From assembly GCA_000442125.1 (NCBI GenBank), contig KE546977.1:124001-188000 (forward strand): DNA of 64,000 bases, read 5' to 3'. This DNA comes from Opeltia flavorubescens (lineage: Eukaryota > Ascomycota > Lecanoromycetes > Teloschistales > Teloschistaceae). The position numbers were made by a program, and so were the translations under genes. Positions 45,891 through 57,142 of this stretch are shown in pieces; the first letter of the stretch is position 1, and every line of letters starts with the position of its first letter. The notes beneath the pieces were generated by a model. The model worked only from the letters and a program-made list of their open reading frames with translations, made no database searches and had not been told where the DNA came from.

Positions 45891-46818
45891 TCACAGAACA
45901 TCCCAGTGTCGTCCCTCACATAGACCATGAGTTCTTACGTAAAACTCTTCGCTTTCGCGCGTGAAGACGACTACAGCACTAGCAGACCTACCATGCTCTT
46001 CTTCAGAAGTCTCGGGAACAAGGTTGAGCGCGACCTTTGGAAAGGGGGTCAGTACCAAGGGACTTCCGGCTCCCGTCAAGAAAAAGAAGCATTCATGAAA
46101 ATACTGCAACTGGAGTCAGGCAAATGGCTTAGTTGTGATTCACCGTTCGAAGGGTTTCTATCTTGCATTTGAATTGCAACTTGAAATTCTTCGACTACCG
46201 CCCTGACGTCTTGGCCTTTCACTCAAGCATGGTCACTTCCCTGTTCCTTGCTGTCATGGACCGACAGCTGCGGCCATCCTCGATCGAGCGGGATTCCGCT
46301 GGTGACGATTCAGGTACGATCGCCACTCTTTACTTTGTTCCTCTGCTCGAACCGTTTTGGTCACGAACCCAACCCCCAGAATCGAGGTGTTCCATGCCAA
46401 CACAGCGCAAGCAAATTGCCTACGAACAGCATTACTAGCCCCGTATGGCCGCATACCAGCGAAAACCCGTGTCGCAGTTTCCCAAAAAGCAGCCAGTCCG
46501 CCACGACGATTGACGCGACTCCGTTGACGCTCACTGCAAAGATGAAGCTCGAGCTGTCGGCCAAGAAAATTCGTGCAGTCGGCCAAGCCTTTATAAAATG
46601 AAGAGCTCCACAGAGCTCTGCAGACAGTTCTCGCGTTTCCACGTTGCGCCTGCGGAAAACAGTCGCTTACGACTAGTGAGATAGCAAAGTATCGGTAGGT
46701 ATGGTCAAACACACCCGCACAGACGATACCTGCATAGCCGTTTGAACTAAACTTTGACGAAAATCTGGGGAAAAGGTGTACCTGACTTAGTACGGAAGAA
46801 GCCTTTCTTATCCGCCAT
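45891..46818 (-). CDS. uncharacterised membrane protein, exon joins unresolved
   Basis: A central frame (46642-46361) reads LSAELCGALHFIKAWPTARI, then hydrophobic stretches SSFIFAVSVNGVASIVVADW and GFSLVCGHTGLVMLFVGNLL, ending near HGTPRFWGLG. A downstream frame (about 46110-45891), behind an acceptor TTGCAG, reads CFFFLTGAGSPLVLTPFPKV and ends in an acidic, Ser-rich tail. A first exon with ATG at 46818 (MADKKGFFRTKS) is plausible, but the splice phases I can find do not join it to the central frame. Probably two or more transmembrane helices. The family is not recognised. Confidence 0.4.
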
Positions 46819-47071
46819 TTCATTTTCGTCATGCGAGCCTGTCATGTGTTCCGAAGTTTGCGATGATGGCAAATCAAACGTTCATTGGATTGCGTGTGCT
46901 GCTGACATTGCGGAAGCGCTGATTGGCTGAAATGCCAAGAGGTGTGTTGCCGCATTGGGTATTGTCCAAGGTACATGAGTGTCAAACCCTCCGTCAGAGA
47001 GACTGCTGCACCTATCCTTCCATGTTCATACTTTGAAATTCCTCATTCTCTCTCTCAAGTAGATCTCCAAA

Positions 47072-48150
47072 ATGTCCTTCATCTTGTTGAAAAATCTCCT
47101 CCGGGATAGGCGGCAGGTTGCGCCCAGCAGCAAGACCGAAGCTGCATCTCCCGTATGTGTAGTACCGCCTATCAGTAACGTGACAATACCTCCGCTCTCG
47201 TTCCAGAAAACAGAGCAGAGCTGGGAACCAAGGCCGGCATCTAGTGTCGACCTCGAAGCTCAAACACCAACTGATGAGACGTCCTCAACCTCTACCGATC
47301 TCGTCAAAGCCAACACTCGCACTTCATCGTCTTCCTCCTCCAAGATCTCAATCCTCTTCCGGGAAAAATGCACCTCCATCAGAAACTTCAGGCCGACAGC
47401 CAGGATGATCTCAGATGCCATCATTGGTCTGTCTGATGGAATGACCGTACCGTTCGCCCTCACAGCTGGCCTTTCATCTTTCGGAGATACCCGCATCGTC
47501 CAGCTGGGTGGAATAGCCGAATTAGTGGCAGGCATGATTTCCATGGGTGTAGGTGGAGCTTTGGGTGCAAAGGCAGAATCGTATGTCAAGTGTAATTCAC
47601 CATCTGCTCCCCGAAATCACTAATAACGAGCAGCGATGGGTACAAAGCCAAGCTGGCAGACACCGTAAAGATGGTCCTCCAATCCTCCGCTGAGGCCATA
47701 GCTCTCGTTCACGACGTCCTTCGCCCTTTCGGAGTTGACCTGCCTCAACGAGATATTATTGCAAGGAACCTGATGCAATCCTCAGATCGGATGGTCGACT
47801 TCCTCATGCGCTTTCATCATCAGGAGAAACAGCCTGATCCTTCCAGACCAATAACGTGCGGTTTCACCATCGGCTTAGGATATGCAATCGGAGGTCTTAT
47901 CCCGTTGATCCCGTACTTTTGCGTGCACAGAAACCAGGTACTACTGGCCCTCTACATCAGCATCGGTATCATGGCTATCACGTTGTTCCTGTTCGGATTC
48001 TTCAAAACAGTCCTCCTCGCGGAAGCGGATCGAGATAGGAGTACTTGGAAAGCATTCCTCGGCGGGCTCGAGATGTTAGCTGTAGGAGGAGGTGCAGCAG
48101 CGGTTGCCGTTGGAGTGGTACATGGCATCAATATGAGCATGACTGATTGA
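47072..48150 (+). CDS. VIT1/CCC1-family vacuolar iron or manganese transporter
   Basis: Exons 47072-47580 and 47634-48150 (GTATGT..CAG, phase 2) encode about 341 residues. The N-terminal ~105 residues are polar and Ser-rich. The membrane domain then opens with ARMISDAIIGLSDGMTVPFA followed by LTAGLSSFG and a Gly-rich helix (GISMGVGGALGAKAE-like), the VIT/CCC1 signature. A cytosolic helical segment (SAEAIALVHDVLRPFGVD) and three more hydrophobic helices complete the five-helix fold. Family members move Fe2+ or Mn2+ into the vacuole in exchange for protons. The intron falls at the end of the second helix. Confidence 0.85.
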
Positions 48151-48390
48151 GTCGGTCAAAAATATGACGATTGCCAAGCAATAAAGATGGTCAGAGCACA
48201 TGAGATGGCCGGTGTGTAGAAGAACCCTTGGCTTCCAGGTGCTGGTGTCCTCAGAACGGATTCTTCCGGAACACACCCTTGTGGTGCTAGAATAATAGGT
48301 TCTATAGAGCATGTTCAAAGTGGTCAATCCCATGCTCAAAAATCCTAGTCAGATACCTAATTCCGAATATCATTCTTCACACATAAACTT

Positions 48391-49548
48391 TCACTGCTTT
48401 CTCAGCTTAGCCAGTGCAGCTGCGACACCATCGTTGAGCGTGCTTTCCGACTGTCGTGACTTCTTTGTACCCATAGCAGGCTGTGCAGTCGTCACGACAG
48501 CTGGTTGATCTTCTTCAGCAGCAGCAGCGGCCAGAAGAGCTTCTTCATCATCTTCACCAGGTTCCCAAGTTGGCATTTCCTCCGCCAACCTCTTTGGTGG
48601 TCTTTTTTCCGTATCCGGTACTGCACTTGATCGTGACTGATCTCTGATAGACACAGGTTTGATGGGACTGAATGCCCTTGCACTGGTACTAGTCTGCTCC
48701 TGAACATCTGGTGTCTGCGCCGTTTCTTCAAACAAGCTGTCCTGCCTCGTCAATCCCATAGAACTTTCCCCCCGTGGTAGACCGATCCCCCTCTTTGCTG
48801 CCTTTCGTACTCTGAATGGCTCATTGACCGTCGCACACCAACGTTGGACTTTCTTCTCGCCCCAGCCGGGGATTATGCCAATCTCTTCTGGTCTCGCATT
48901 GACTGCCGCACGGATGCTCCCAAAGGCACTGATCAGACTCGTCGCATCGGTAGTATTGATGCTCCTTGGTGTCGTGACGAATTCGACCAGCTTGTCCCTG
49001 TATGACGTTGACTGATGTGCTTTGATGGAGGTAGGTGAGGCGTGCTCGTATGATTTGTAGAGTTCGAGGTATCTTCCAGCTTCTTGAGCGGACCAACAGA
49101 GGATCAGGGTGAGGCTGTTGACCATAGATGTTTTAGATAGCTCTTTCAATGGCTCTTCGTGGTTTTGGATATCCACCATGGTCAGAAGGACACGCAGGTT
49201 GTATTTGTGGCCAAGGCTGCGTATTCGATTGTAGATGTATTCTGGATGGAGACGATGGTATTTCAGACTGAGGAAAAGTGCACATGTTGTAGCTCCGAGA
49301 ACGAAGTCTGCTGGTATGTCACTGTACTCCCAGGGGAGAGAGCGAACATTGTTCAAGATAGGATTGCCCTTCTGTCTTGGAGAGACTTGAATGGATGAGG
49401 GTGCGCTTCTGTTTGGGAGAGCTTGAGGTGTAGGCTGCTGGATCTTCTTCGACCCAGGATTAGGAGCGGGTGGCTTAGAGGCATGGGTCTTTTCGACAGC
49501 ATCAACGGCTGCTGCAAAGTCGGCGTCATCGCCAAAATCATCATCCAT
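48391..49548 (-). CDS. RAD10: DNA excision repair protein Rad10/ERCC1
   Basis: A single exon of 385 residues. After an acidic N-terminus and a Pro/Ser linker comes the ERCC1 central nuclease-like domain: NPILNNVRSLPWEYSDIPAD, FVLGATTCALFLSLKYHRLH, PEYIYNRIR, then VDIQNHEEPLKELSKTSMVN and LTLILCWSAQEAGRYLELYK. A tandem helix-hairpin-helix domain (LISAFGSIRAAVNARPEEIG, then IIPGWGEKKVQRW) mediates pairing with XPF/Rad1 in family members. The C-terminal ~120 residues are Ser/Thr-rich and extend beyond the human protein, as is common in filamentous fungi. The heterodimer cuts 5' of lesions in nucleotide excision repair. Confidence 0.92.
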   Translation of the reverse strand: MDDDFGDDADFAAAVDAVEKTHASKPPAPNPGSKKIQQPTPQALPNRSAPSSIQVSPRQKGNPILNNVRSLPWEYSDIPADFVLGATTCALFLSLKYHRLHPEYIYNRIRSLGHKYNLRVLLTMVDIQNHEEPLKELSKTSMVNSLTLILCWSAQEAGRYLELYKSYEHASPTSIKAHQSTSYRDKLVEFVTTPRSINTTDATSLISAFGSIRAAVNARPEEIGIIPGWGEKKVQRWCATVNEPFRVRKAAKRGIGLPRGESSMGLTRQDSLFEETAQTPDVQEQTSTSARAFSPIKPVSIRDQSRSSAVPDTEKRPPKRLAEEMPTWEPGEDDEEALLAAAAAEEDQPAVVTTAQPAMGTKKSRQSESTLNDGVAAALAKLRKQ

Positions 49549-50103
49549 CTACAGACTGCAGATGGGATAGAAGCTGACCCAACTCGTATCGGGATCAAAT
49601 TAGGCTGTGCATCGGTTGTCGTAACAAAGAGGCTTGGATTACTAAATCGACACCAGCCCACGGCCGGCTACGCGGAGGTGGAGTCACCGATAATATTGCA
49701 GCCCGGCCCGATTGTGGACCGCTGCTAACAGACCACGAACCAATCGAATGCTTTTGAATAAAGTATTGTTGTATTCGCTCGGCCGTAGCGTTTATTGTGG
49801 GTGTGTGGATGAAGCGCTTGCGAAGCTATCTACGAAGCCCCAAACTACCAATTTTAACGTCCATAGTATCTCGATGTCGGCCGAACACATGGGCACTATC
49901 CAATTATCACCGTCGGTCGGCATTACACGCCAATTGGTAGCTCAGACCATTAAAGCACGAAACTAAGATTACACGGCCAAGGCAATGGGTACATATATCA
50001 TGATGGAGCCCCTCCTCGCACCCAGCCTTTCCATCGCAGCAAATACCAAAACCCCACCAGTCCATCTCCTCCCTCTCCTTTACACAGCAACAAGAAACCA
50101 ACC
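49549..50103. promoter_or_regulatory. bidirectional promoter region
   Basis: Lies between RAD10 (-) and the MDR oxidoreductase (+). No further coding sequence recognised. Confidence 0.4.
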
Positions 50104-51114
50104 ATGACCGCCATTCGCAAAGCCGTCATCTCCGCCTACGGCGATGAATCCAACATCTCAGTCGTCGACGCCACCCTCCCTTCCCCACCCTCTAATCAAG
50201 TCCAATGCAAAATCCTCTACTCCGGCTTCGGTGGCTCCGACATAAACATGCGACACGGAACATACCCTCTTCAGAAGTCCCCACCCTTGACCCCAGGCTA
50301 CAGCTTCGTCGCCCGCGTCACCACCAACGGGCCCTCCTCCTCAAGATTCCGCCCGGGAGATCTAGTCGCATGCCTAAGCGTCTACGACGGGGACTCCACA
50401 TTCGTCAACATGCCCGAGAAACACCTCGTACCCGTGCCCTCTGGCCTAGACCCCGCGCAAGCCACCGCCTTGATCCTGGACTGGAACACCGCATACGGCA
50501 TGGTATACCAATCCGCCAAAGTTTCCGCCGGCCAAAAAGTCTTCATCCACGGCTGCAGCGGCGCAGTCGGATACGCATTACTCGCTCTCTGCAAACTCCA
50601 AGGCGCGGAAGTCCACGGTACATGTTCGGAGAAGAATTTCGCCCGTATCAAAGCACTAGACGCAACGCCATACACATACACGAACAAGAATTGGATATCG
50701 ACGATGAAATCCCTCGGAGGCGCGGATGTAGTTTTCGACGCCCTCGGCTTCGAGAGCTGGGATGAAAGCTACTCTATACTTTCCACCAAGGGGAAACTCA
50801 TCGGCTACGGTGGGAATTTGAAAAACTTGACTGGAAAACCGGGGGAGGGGTCGGTGTTGATGCCAACCATGAAGCTGTTCAGCAGGAATCTGGTGTTTTG
50901 GTGTGGGAAGAGTACGACGTTCTACTATATTGATCGGAGCCAGAAGACCTTTGAGCCGAATCTGAAGGCTCTGTTTGCGTTGTTAGGGGAAGGGAAGATT
51001 GAGGTTCTGATTAAGAAGGTTTTTGAGTTGGAGGATATAAGGGAAGCACATCGGCAGTTTAACAAGGTTGAGGGGGTGGGAAGTTTTGCCATCCGAGTCG
51101 GGAGCGACGAGTAA
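50104..51114 (+). CDS. quinone-oxidoreductase-like MDR (NADPH-dependent)
   Basis: A single exon of 336 residues. GroES-like N-terminal domain (CKILYSGFGGSDINMRHGTY, then PPLTPGYSFVARVTTNGPSS and FRPGDLVACL). The Rossmann domain has the NADPH-binding KVFIHGCSGAVGYALLALCK (AxxGxxG-like pattern) and ADVVFDALGFESWDESY. The C-terminal return is KKVFELEDIREAHRQFNKVE. The zinc-binding residues of alcohol dehydrogenases are absent, as in quinone oxidoreductases. The natural substrate cannot be inferred. Confidence 0.85.
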   Translation: MTAIRKAVISAYGDESNISVVDATLPSPPSNQVQCKILYSGFGGSDINMRHGTYPLQKSPPLTPGYSFVARVTTNGPSSSRFRPGDLVACLSVYDGDSTFVNMPEKHLVPVPSGLDPAQATALILDWNTAYGMVYQSAKVSAGQKVFIHGCSGAVGYALLALCKLQGAEVHGTCSEKNFARIKALDATPYTYTNKNWISTMKSLGGADVVFDALGFESWDESYSILSTKGKLIGYGGNLKNLTGKPGEGSVLMPTMKLFSRNLVFWCGKSTTFYYIDRSQKTFEPNLKALFALLGEGKIEVLIKKVFELEDIREAHRQFNKVEGVGSFAIRVGSDE

Positions 51115-52570
51115 TTTACCGTGGTGTCTGCTGTTCATGGGGTGGTATTCGAAGTTCTTTCTACGGCGTTTTCTTAATGTATATAAAATAAACCAAGCGT
51201 AATGTATATATAACAAACCCAGCGTGATATGACCCGGACAATTGCTATTTCTCCCAAAACCCTCTAGCGACGAAGTGCTAAATTAAATCAAGGAATTGCA
51301 CTAATTCCATAAGCAAGCACACCATACCAACCCAATATATCGAACTCATCCACAAAATCCAGCCAATGCAAAATTCGCATGGACACACCCCATCATCCTC
51401 ACCGTTTCCAACCAATTAAAATCTTGATATCGTCCCCATCTCTTCATCTCAGCATACCGTGCAATGAATCTTATATTTACGTATACTCTATAAACATGTA
51501 CAAATATCACCCCATAAAAAGAATGACGTAACAACACCTCTCCCCCTCCCTTCCATGCATCACATATCTCCCATACTCCCCACCTCGTCTCCTCTCTCTC
51601 CCCGCAACCTTTCCTCCCCCATCTCCCTCCCCCATCTCCCTCCCACAATCTTTCCAAAACCACAACCCCCACCAAAAACATATCCCTCCCCAATTCCAAC
51701 TCCAACTCCAATTCCAACTCCAACTCCAACCCCAAGTCCAACCCTATAGACCCTACATCCCCATCCCCATCCCAATCCACTCCTCAAACCCAAACCCAAA
51801 CTCAAGATCCAAGAAATTTACCCTCTGCGGTGGAGGAAGCGTTGGAATCTACTGAAGCTGATGCAGGGGCGGAGAAGGGGAGTTCGGCGGCGGGGGAGAT
51901 GAAGGGGATGGTTGTGCAGGGGGCTGCTGGGAGGGGGGCTGAGGTTGGGGGGAGAAGGAAGAGAGGAGGGGAAGGGAGGGAGGAGAGGGGAGGAAAGAAA
52001 GGAGGGGAAGGGAGGAACTGGGAAGGGAGGAAAGACAAAAGACGGGGGAGTAGTACAATCAGAACGCCGTGGTAGAAAAAAAACAAAAGTAAATAGAAGC
52101 GAAGGCGACACTTCGATTTCCAGCCAAACTCAACCCAACCAGAAATAATTCAAGAAAGCTGCATACGTGACTCGGACAGTCCGTTTAATATTACGACTTG
52201 GAGGACCTTATAGATATCATCCAAGGATACGAGTATTGCTAGAGCACTGTCTATACAGCACTTACGACGGTATTCGCGTGCCCCTTTGTTTATGTTTATT
52301 TTCTAGAGTCCAAGGCGCGGTAGGGTGGGTTGCTATTCCGGGATGTTCGTTAGTCGATATATCTGTACGCTTATATAGAGTATACATGAATCCGATACAA
52401 ACCATTTAATCTCTATATCGCCGCCCATCAAGAACTCTCAAACCCCCAATACGGCGCTCCAAAGCCTTAATCTCCCATCCCAATCCTCCTCATCCAATAA
52501 CCCAGCACCCAACCATCAAGAACAAAATCCTCATCCCATTGACACTCCAAGCGCCCACATCCGCGGCAAA
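51115..52570. other. low-complexity intergenic with strand asymmetry
   Basis: No gene recognised. The stretch 51540-51790 is almost pure pyrimidine plus A on the plus strand and includes a CCAACT-type microsatellite. From about 51820 to 52050 it switches to purine-rich. Long frames here are by-products of the biased composition. Confidence 0.5.
51691..51743. repeat. microsatellite of CAATTCCAACTC-type units
   Basis: Several near-identical repeats of TCCAACTCCAAY in tandem. Confidence 0.7.
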
Positions 52571-52573
52571 CAG

Positions 52574-52596
52574 CCCCCCCCCCCCCCCCCCCCCCC
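52574..52596. repeat. poly-C run of 23
   Basis: An uninterrupted run of 23 C; the exact length is likely unreliable in assembly. Confidence 0.9.
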
Positions 52597-52662
52597 TCCA
52601 CACCCTTCATCCTCCTCAAAACCCAACACCATAGCTTCTGTACCGAGGCCAAACGTAAACAA

Positions 52663-52699
52663 GGTCGCTAAGCTCAGTTGGCTAGAGCGTGGTGCTAAT
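52663..52699 (+). pseudogene. 5' half of a tRNA-Ile(AAT)-like gene
   Basis: GGTCGCT acceptor strand, a complete D-arm (GCTCAGTTGGCTAGAGC), an anticodon 5' stem and the start of a CTAAT loop, as in fungal tRNA-Ile(AAT). The sequence diverges after the anticodon, so it cannot fold alone. A possible 3' half lies at about 53222-53253, past the foldback element. Confidence 0.5.
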
Positions 52700-52770
52700 A
52701 CTCTTCAAAAAGTCGAGATGAAAACGCCAAGGAAAATCATTTCCGTCCAAATTTGGAAATTTCTAACTAA

Positions 52771-53216
52771 GGGAGCACCTCCTCGCACCCCCATTTGTCA
52801 CTAAAACACACTCCCGTTTTCACTAAAACACACCCATCCCAATATTTGCAGAGCTCCATACAGCGTAATAATATAGATATCAAAAATCTGAAGAGTGCGT
52901 TTTGAAGAGCTGAGCAAGCCCGTTCGATAGATAAGTTTTTTATCGATAATTTACGTTAATCCAGCGCTAAATTATAAGATCTTAACTCTATGAATAATGC
53001 CAAGGCTTCTTTACGGCGGTAAACTTTTACCGTAGAATATCTCTATAGGGAAAGTTCGTATTCTAGTAAAAACTGAATGCATCGAACAGGCTTACTTAGC
53101 TCTTCAAAACGCACTCTTTAGATTTTTGATATCTATATTATTACGCTGTGTAGAGCTCTGCAAATATTGGGATGGGTGTGTTTTAGCGATAATTGGGGGT
53201 TCGAGGATCATTTCCC
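52771..53216. mobile_element. foldback / MITE-like element with 108-bp inverted arms
   Basis: 52821-52928 is the reverse complement of 53081-53188 with 7 mismatches in 108 positions, all transitions. The similarity extends weakly outward on both sides to a shared CCTCG-x-ACCCCCA-type end (52771-52800 and 53189-53216). On the left, a CACTAAAACACAC block is duplicated. The ~150-bp centre has no coding capacity. This looks like a non-autonomous DNA transposon relic; the superfamily is not determined. Confidence 0.7.
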
Positions 53217-53221
53217 AAAAC

Positions 53222-53253
53222 TAACACGGTATAGGTCGCGAGCAGTGACCATG
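53222..53253 (+). pseudogene. possible 3' part of the tRNA-Ile-like gene
   Basis: AACACGGTATAGGTCGCGAG then AGTGACCA. The terminal AGTGACC pairs with the GGTCGCT at 52663 with one G-T wobble, and AGGTCGCGAG resembles a T-arm 5' strand. The T-loop and its 3' strand appear deleted. A weak call that stands or falls with the 5' half. Confidence 0.3.
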
Positions 53254-53630
53254 TTTTTTTCGTCTGGAGTTTTACCACAATGTTTTTGGAAAAGTATGTC
53301 ATATGTTTCTATCTATGTTGTTCTAGATTTCTTTCTTTTTTCGAGGATGGGTTCGGTGCATTCGTCTGTTCTTGGAGAGCGAAAGAATCGCTTTTTTCTC
53401 TGATCGTCTTATAGGGATTGGTTAAAATTTCCATGCTCTATCAAGATGAGAATGTTACGGAGGTTCGAAACTAGGATAGTCACAATGCAGTAATTGGGTA
53501 TATGGGGTATTACAAAGTTAGGATAGTATGACAAGTCGCCCATTCACGGCTGCGCACCGAAGAAACTTAAGGTCTAGCTATACATAATCCAAGGTATTTC
53601 CGCCAATAACAATCTCGACGTTCTCATCAA

Positions 53631-56087
53631 TTACGATCCTCCCAATTCCGCGCCCCTGAAAACATGATGATCCTCAGCCGGCAACTCCATAGCCACCGCT
53701 TGCGTCCATTCCACCTTGATGGGTTGATCCCTGCTCAATTTTTGGCCGTTGAACCCTATCAATCCAAAAACATTTTCATCAGCTTTCTTTCCTCTCAACA
53801 CAATACAAGAACCCCTTCCCCAACAGCTCTCCCATGAGAAAATAAGGGTGAATGAATGAATGAAGAGAACAACTCACAAAGTTCAAACCTCACATCCGCC
53901 GGCCCAATCAAGACCTTAACATCATAATCCACTTTGAAGTAATGCTTGCCCAAACTCCAGAAATGTTTGTTCTTCTCTTTGAATTTCGATTCGTCGGCGG
54001 TGGAGAGGTCGGATTCGATTTCGCAGAGGATGTGCGCGTCTACTCACTCCCAAGAACAAAATTTTATCAGCCAACCATTGTGAATGAATATGCGTGGGAG
54101 GCAGAAGTAGGAACGATGATTACCTCCAGCTCCCATATGATGTGGCAGAAATTGTTCATCGGCATGAGACTCTACGATACTTGTTGGGAACGCTCGGCGG
54201 GGGTCTCCGGGCAACATTTTTCGGTGGAAACTATGCGTGATGGGTTCGTCGGATGTTATTGGTTTGCCCTTTGCAGTACGTAAGCATCAATTTATCCCAA
54301 AAAAACTTCCTCTACTACATCAGAATCATTGTCCATTTCAAAGCGCCAACGATCTGATAAAATTACCTCGGTTCACCCCCACAGATATGATGACACAAAT
54401 GCGGAAATAGGTTATATATAGGATATGAAAAGTGACCAGATTTATGTGTCTCACCTTCTTAACAAACCAAGCAATACTCCCCACAACATAAGACTTGCCA
54501 TTCATAGGATCCTTCGTCGTCGGCCGCCCAGCATGCAATGGATTATCCTTGTTAAAAACTTCCTTGCAAAGCATCCCATACGAAGCGCGACAACACCGCG
54601 AATTCAGCACTGATTTCCCGGCTTTTAGGCGTCGAAGCCGGTCTCCCACAAGTCCTTTGCAGACGGCCAATTGTGGGTCTGGGGCCACGCGGACTTGGAT
54701 GGCAGTGGCATTTGGATGACCACCGCCTGTTTGGAAGCGGGTACGTAGCTGATTTTGCACGTAGGGTGAGTGGCCAAGTCCACCCGCGAGAATTAAATGA
54801 TTCTAATTTTTTGGGTTAGAGGGAATTCGGAATATTGATGGGAGGAAATCGTACCACTTGCTGTCCGGGGAATTTTCGATGCATGGTACGTAGCTGGCTG
54901 TCGATGAGACCTACGAGCTTTTGAACTTGCTTGTCGAATAATCTTTGAAGATCTTCCCTGAAATTCATATCAAACCCTGCATATCCGGAAACAGGACTCA
55001 TTCAAGATATACCTTGCAAATCTCATCTCACCATACTCGATACCTACCGTCAAGTTCGTATACGTAGGGTCCAGCTTCGGTATCGGAACCGAAAAGACAG
55101 GTGAATCGCCAGGACCACCATGCTCGCATTTCGTATTTTGGAAATCCCTACTCTTCATCATCTCCCACGCGACTTGATCCAAGGACATGGAGAGCGGAGA
55201 AGTCATCTGAGCAATCTCAAGCTGCGACCGCGTGTAAGATTCGAAATCGTAATCAATGGCTGCAGAGCCAATTGTGGCGCCAAAGACCACATCCAATTGC
55301 TGGAGCGTTAAAGCATTACTTTGTGTATCTCTGACACTGAGTACCGAAAGATCCGTCGTGCCTCCACCGGCATCGCATACGAGGAGAATGTCTTGTTCTT
55401 TGAAGATACCAGATGCTTCTAGTGAGGTATGCACCGCTGCCGCTTCTGCTTCGGTAAGACCAATGCTTAGAGTGTGGTTTCTGCATGATGCGAAACCAGA
55501 TCTTGCTACAATAGACCGGTATCTCTCGACGATCTGAGGGGACCATGTCGTAGGCACACTGAATATGAACTCGACAAAGGCATTCTGCCAAGGAATTCCA
55601 GATAATTCAGACGATAATCTGAACTCGATATGCCTGTACAATAATCTGTGATAGTCCTCATACCAGCGCTCGACCTCCTCAATGGATGTTGGTGAATACT
55701 GCGGATCCTCAGCCTGTTTTTGCCTAAGGCGGACAGGATCCAAGAATGTCTTGAACCAATCCTTATAGTCTTTATCGGGCGCATTCTGCTCCGAAACTGT
55801 CTCTGATAGAAATCCCCAAGAGCTAGGATCGCGTTGATGATTTGGATATACAAGAATTGTCGGTACTTTATTTTCGTTTGCTTGGCTGCGACCAGGCCAT
55901 TTCTGGATCCATTTGACCGTTTCTGAACCAATCGACAAGTTTGCATAAGAGACACCTGCGAAACACCAATATTAGTCATGGTGAGGCTAGGACCAGCTGA
56001 AAGGATCAGATCACGGGATCAATTCGTACCAGTCGCAGTCATGCCAAAGTCCACACCAACAACGAGGTCTGGCTTCCTTTCACTCAT
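53631..56087 (-). CDS. HSPA12-like divergent Hsp70-family ATPase
   Basis: Several exons from ATG 56087 (MSERKPDLVVGVDFGMTATG) to TAA at 53631. The actin-like ATPase fold shows the first phosphate motif VGVDFGMTATG, the second in LLVCDAGGGTTDLSVL, the adenosine motif in THLVLAGGLGHSPYVQ, and TEAEAAAVHTSL between them. The C-terminal ~150 residues (from TSIVESHADEQFLPHHMGAG to KVDYDVKVLIGPADVRFELC) are beta-rich but lack the canonical Hsp70 substrate domain and EEVD tail. The last exon reads LSRDQPIKVEWTQAVAMELP. This class is expanded in filamentous fungi; its clients are unknown. The minus-strand exons are separated by short introns near 56020, 55000, 54830, 54400, 54110, 54040 and 53860. Confidence 0.8.
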
Positions 56088-57142
56088 CTTGAAGTGATAT
56101 GAAAAGCCGACAAGTCATTGAATGGAGATGTAAGTCACTACTTGAAAATACTAGGCATTATTTGAACACATCCATGAAACATATTAATGCACAGGTTATT
56201 ATCCTCCCCATTAAGATGCCACATCTCCGAGATTCAGATGAGGCTCGACGATGTTTTGCATGCTGCCTCCCATGCAAAACTGTGCCGCACGCAAGGTTAT
56301 CGATATGGGGAAAGGCAAGAGGTTTGTCGAGTCATGATTTGACGAATGAACAAATGAGCTAGAGAGAATTGCGAGCCGTAATTCCTAGCGAAGCAGGGAT
56401 TTGATTCGACCCGTTCGGGTGACACCACAGACATCTCCTGGCATCCTGCATAATGCTGCGGCATCCACTCCGCCACGACTAGCTGCCGATTCTGAAGGCT
56501 GAAAATCCTTCCACTAGCCGAGTCCAATCTCCTCTCATCAACATTAAATAGTAGCCTCGGTGTAAGGATCCAGGGGCCTTTGATAATGATTCACCCAAAA
56601 AACATCTTCATTTTTGACAGGACCTTGAAGATTCTTGATCATAGAGGAAAGATGTTCAATGAGCAAAGGCCAGGATAAGGCTGCGCTGCGTTCCCGGGGT
56701 GCGCTAGGGGAGCAAGAAGCCGCCAATGACCTTTTTCAGCTCGCGTTAGCGTACTAAATCATCGCAAGGCTGGCCCGTCTGTGGGGGCGATTTGTATCAA
56801 AATCTGGCCGCTTCGTCCCCCCGAAGGAACAGAGCCGTTGCTGGAGGTGCTCAAGTGCAGCTCCCGAAACGGGGTTTGCATTATTATTGGAGACAGCTGC
56901 GCCGCTCTCTCTAGTCTCCCATGATCAGGATAGAATTAGAGAGCCGCTGCCCCACGATGCTTAGATTTTGGGGAGAGGCGCTGCTTTACGCTCTCCATCT
57001 GCACTCGACGTAGATCTACTTTCTTTTCCAAGTCCTTTTCGTTCTTTCGTACTCACCCTATTGCCATCCTACCTGACCCCGTCACATTTGTCTCGATACT
57101 TGTGTGAGGACTGCTGATAAGGATTCTTCGAAAGTGTCAAGG
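56088..57142. promoter_or_regulatory. divergent promoter region
   Basis: About 1.05 kb between the Hsp70-like gene (-) and the membrane-protein gene (+). A tRNA-like stretch near 56370-56480 was examined and not accepted. No gene recognised. Confidence 0.4.

Noticed and set aside
50205-50765. 186-codon plus-strand frame
   Set aside because: Arg-rich shadow in another frame of the quinone-oxidoreductase-like gene.
51560-52111. Several long frames on both strands
   Set aside because: Produced by low-complexity DNA; they encode simple repeats such as GVGVGV or PSPPSLP.
56370-56480. tRNA-like stretch on the minus strand with GGCGGAGTGG and GGTCGAATC
   Set aside because: The T-stem is only about three pairs, the anticodon loop is eight bases, and the acceptor ends pair poorly. 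Treated as chance or an old relic.
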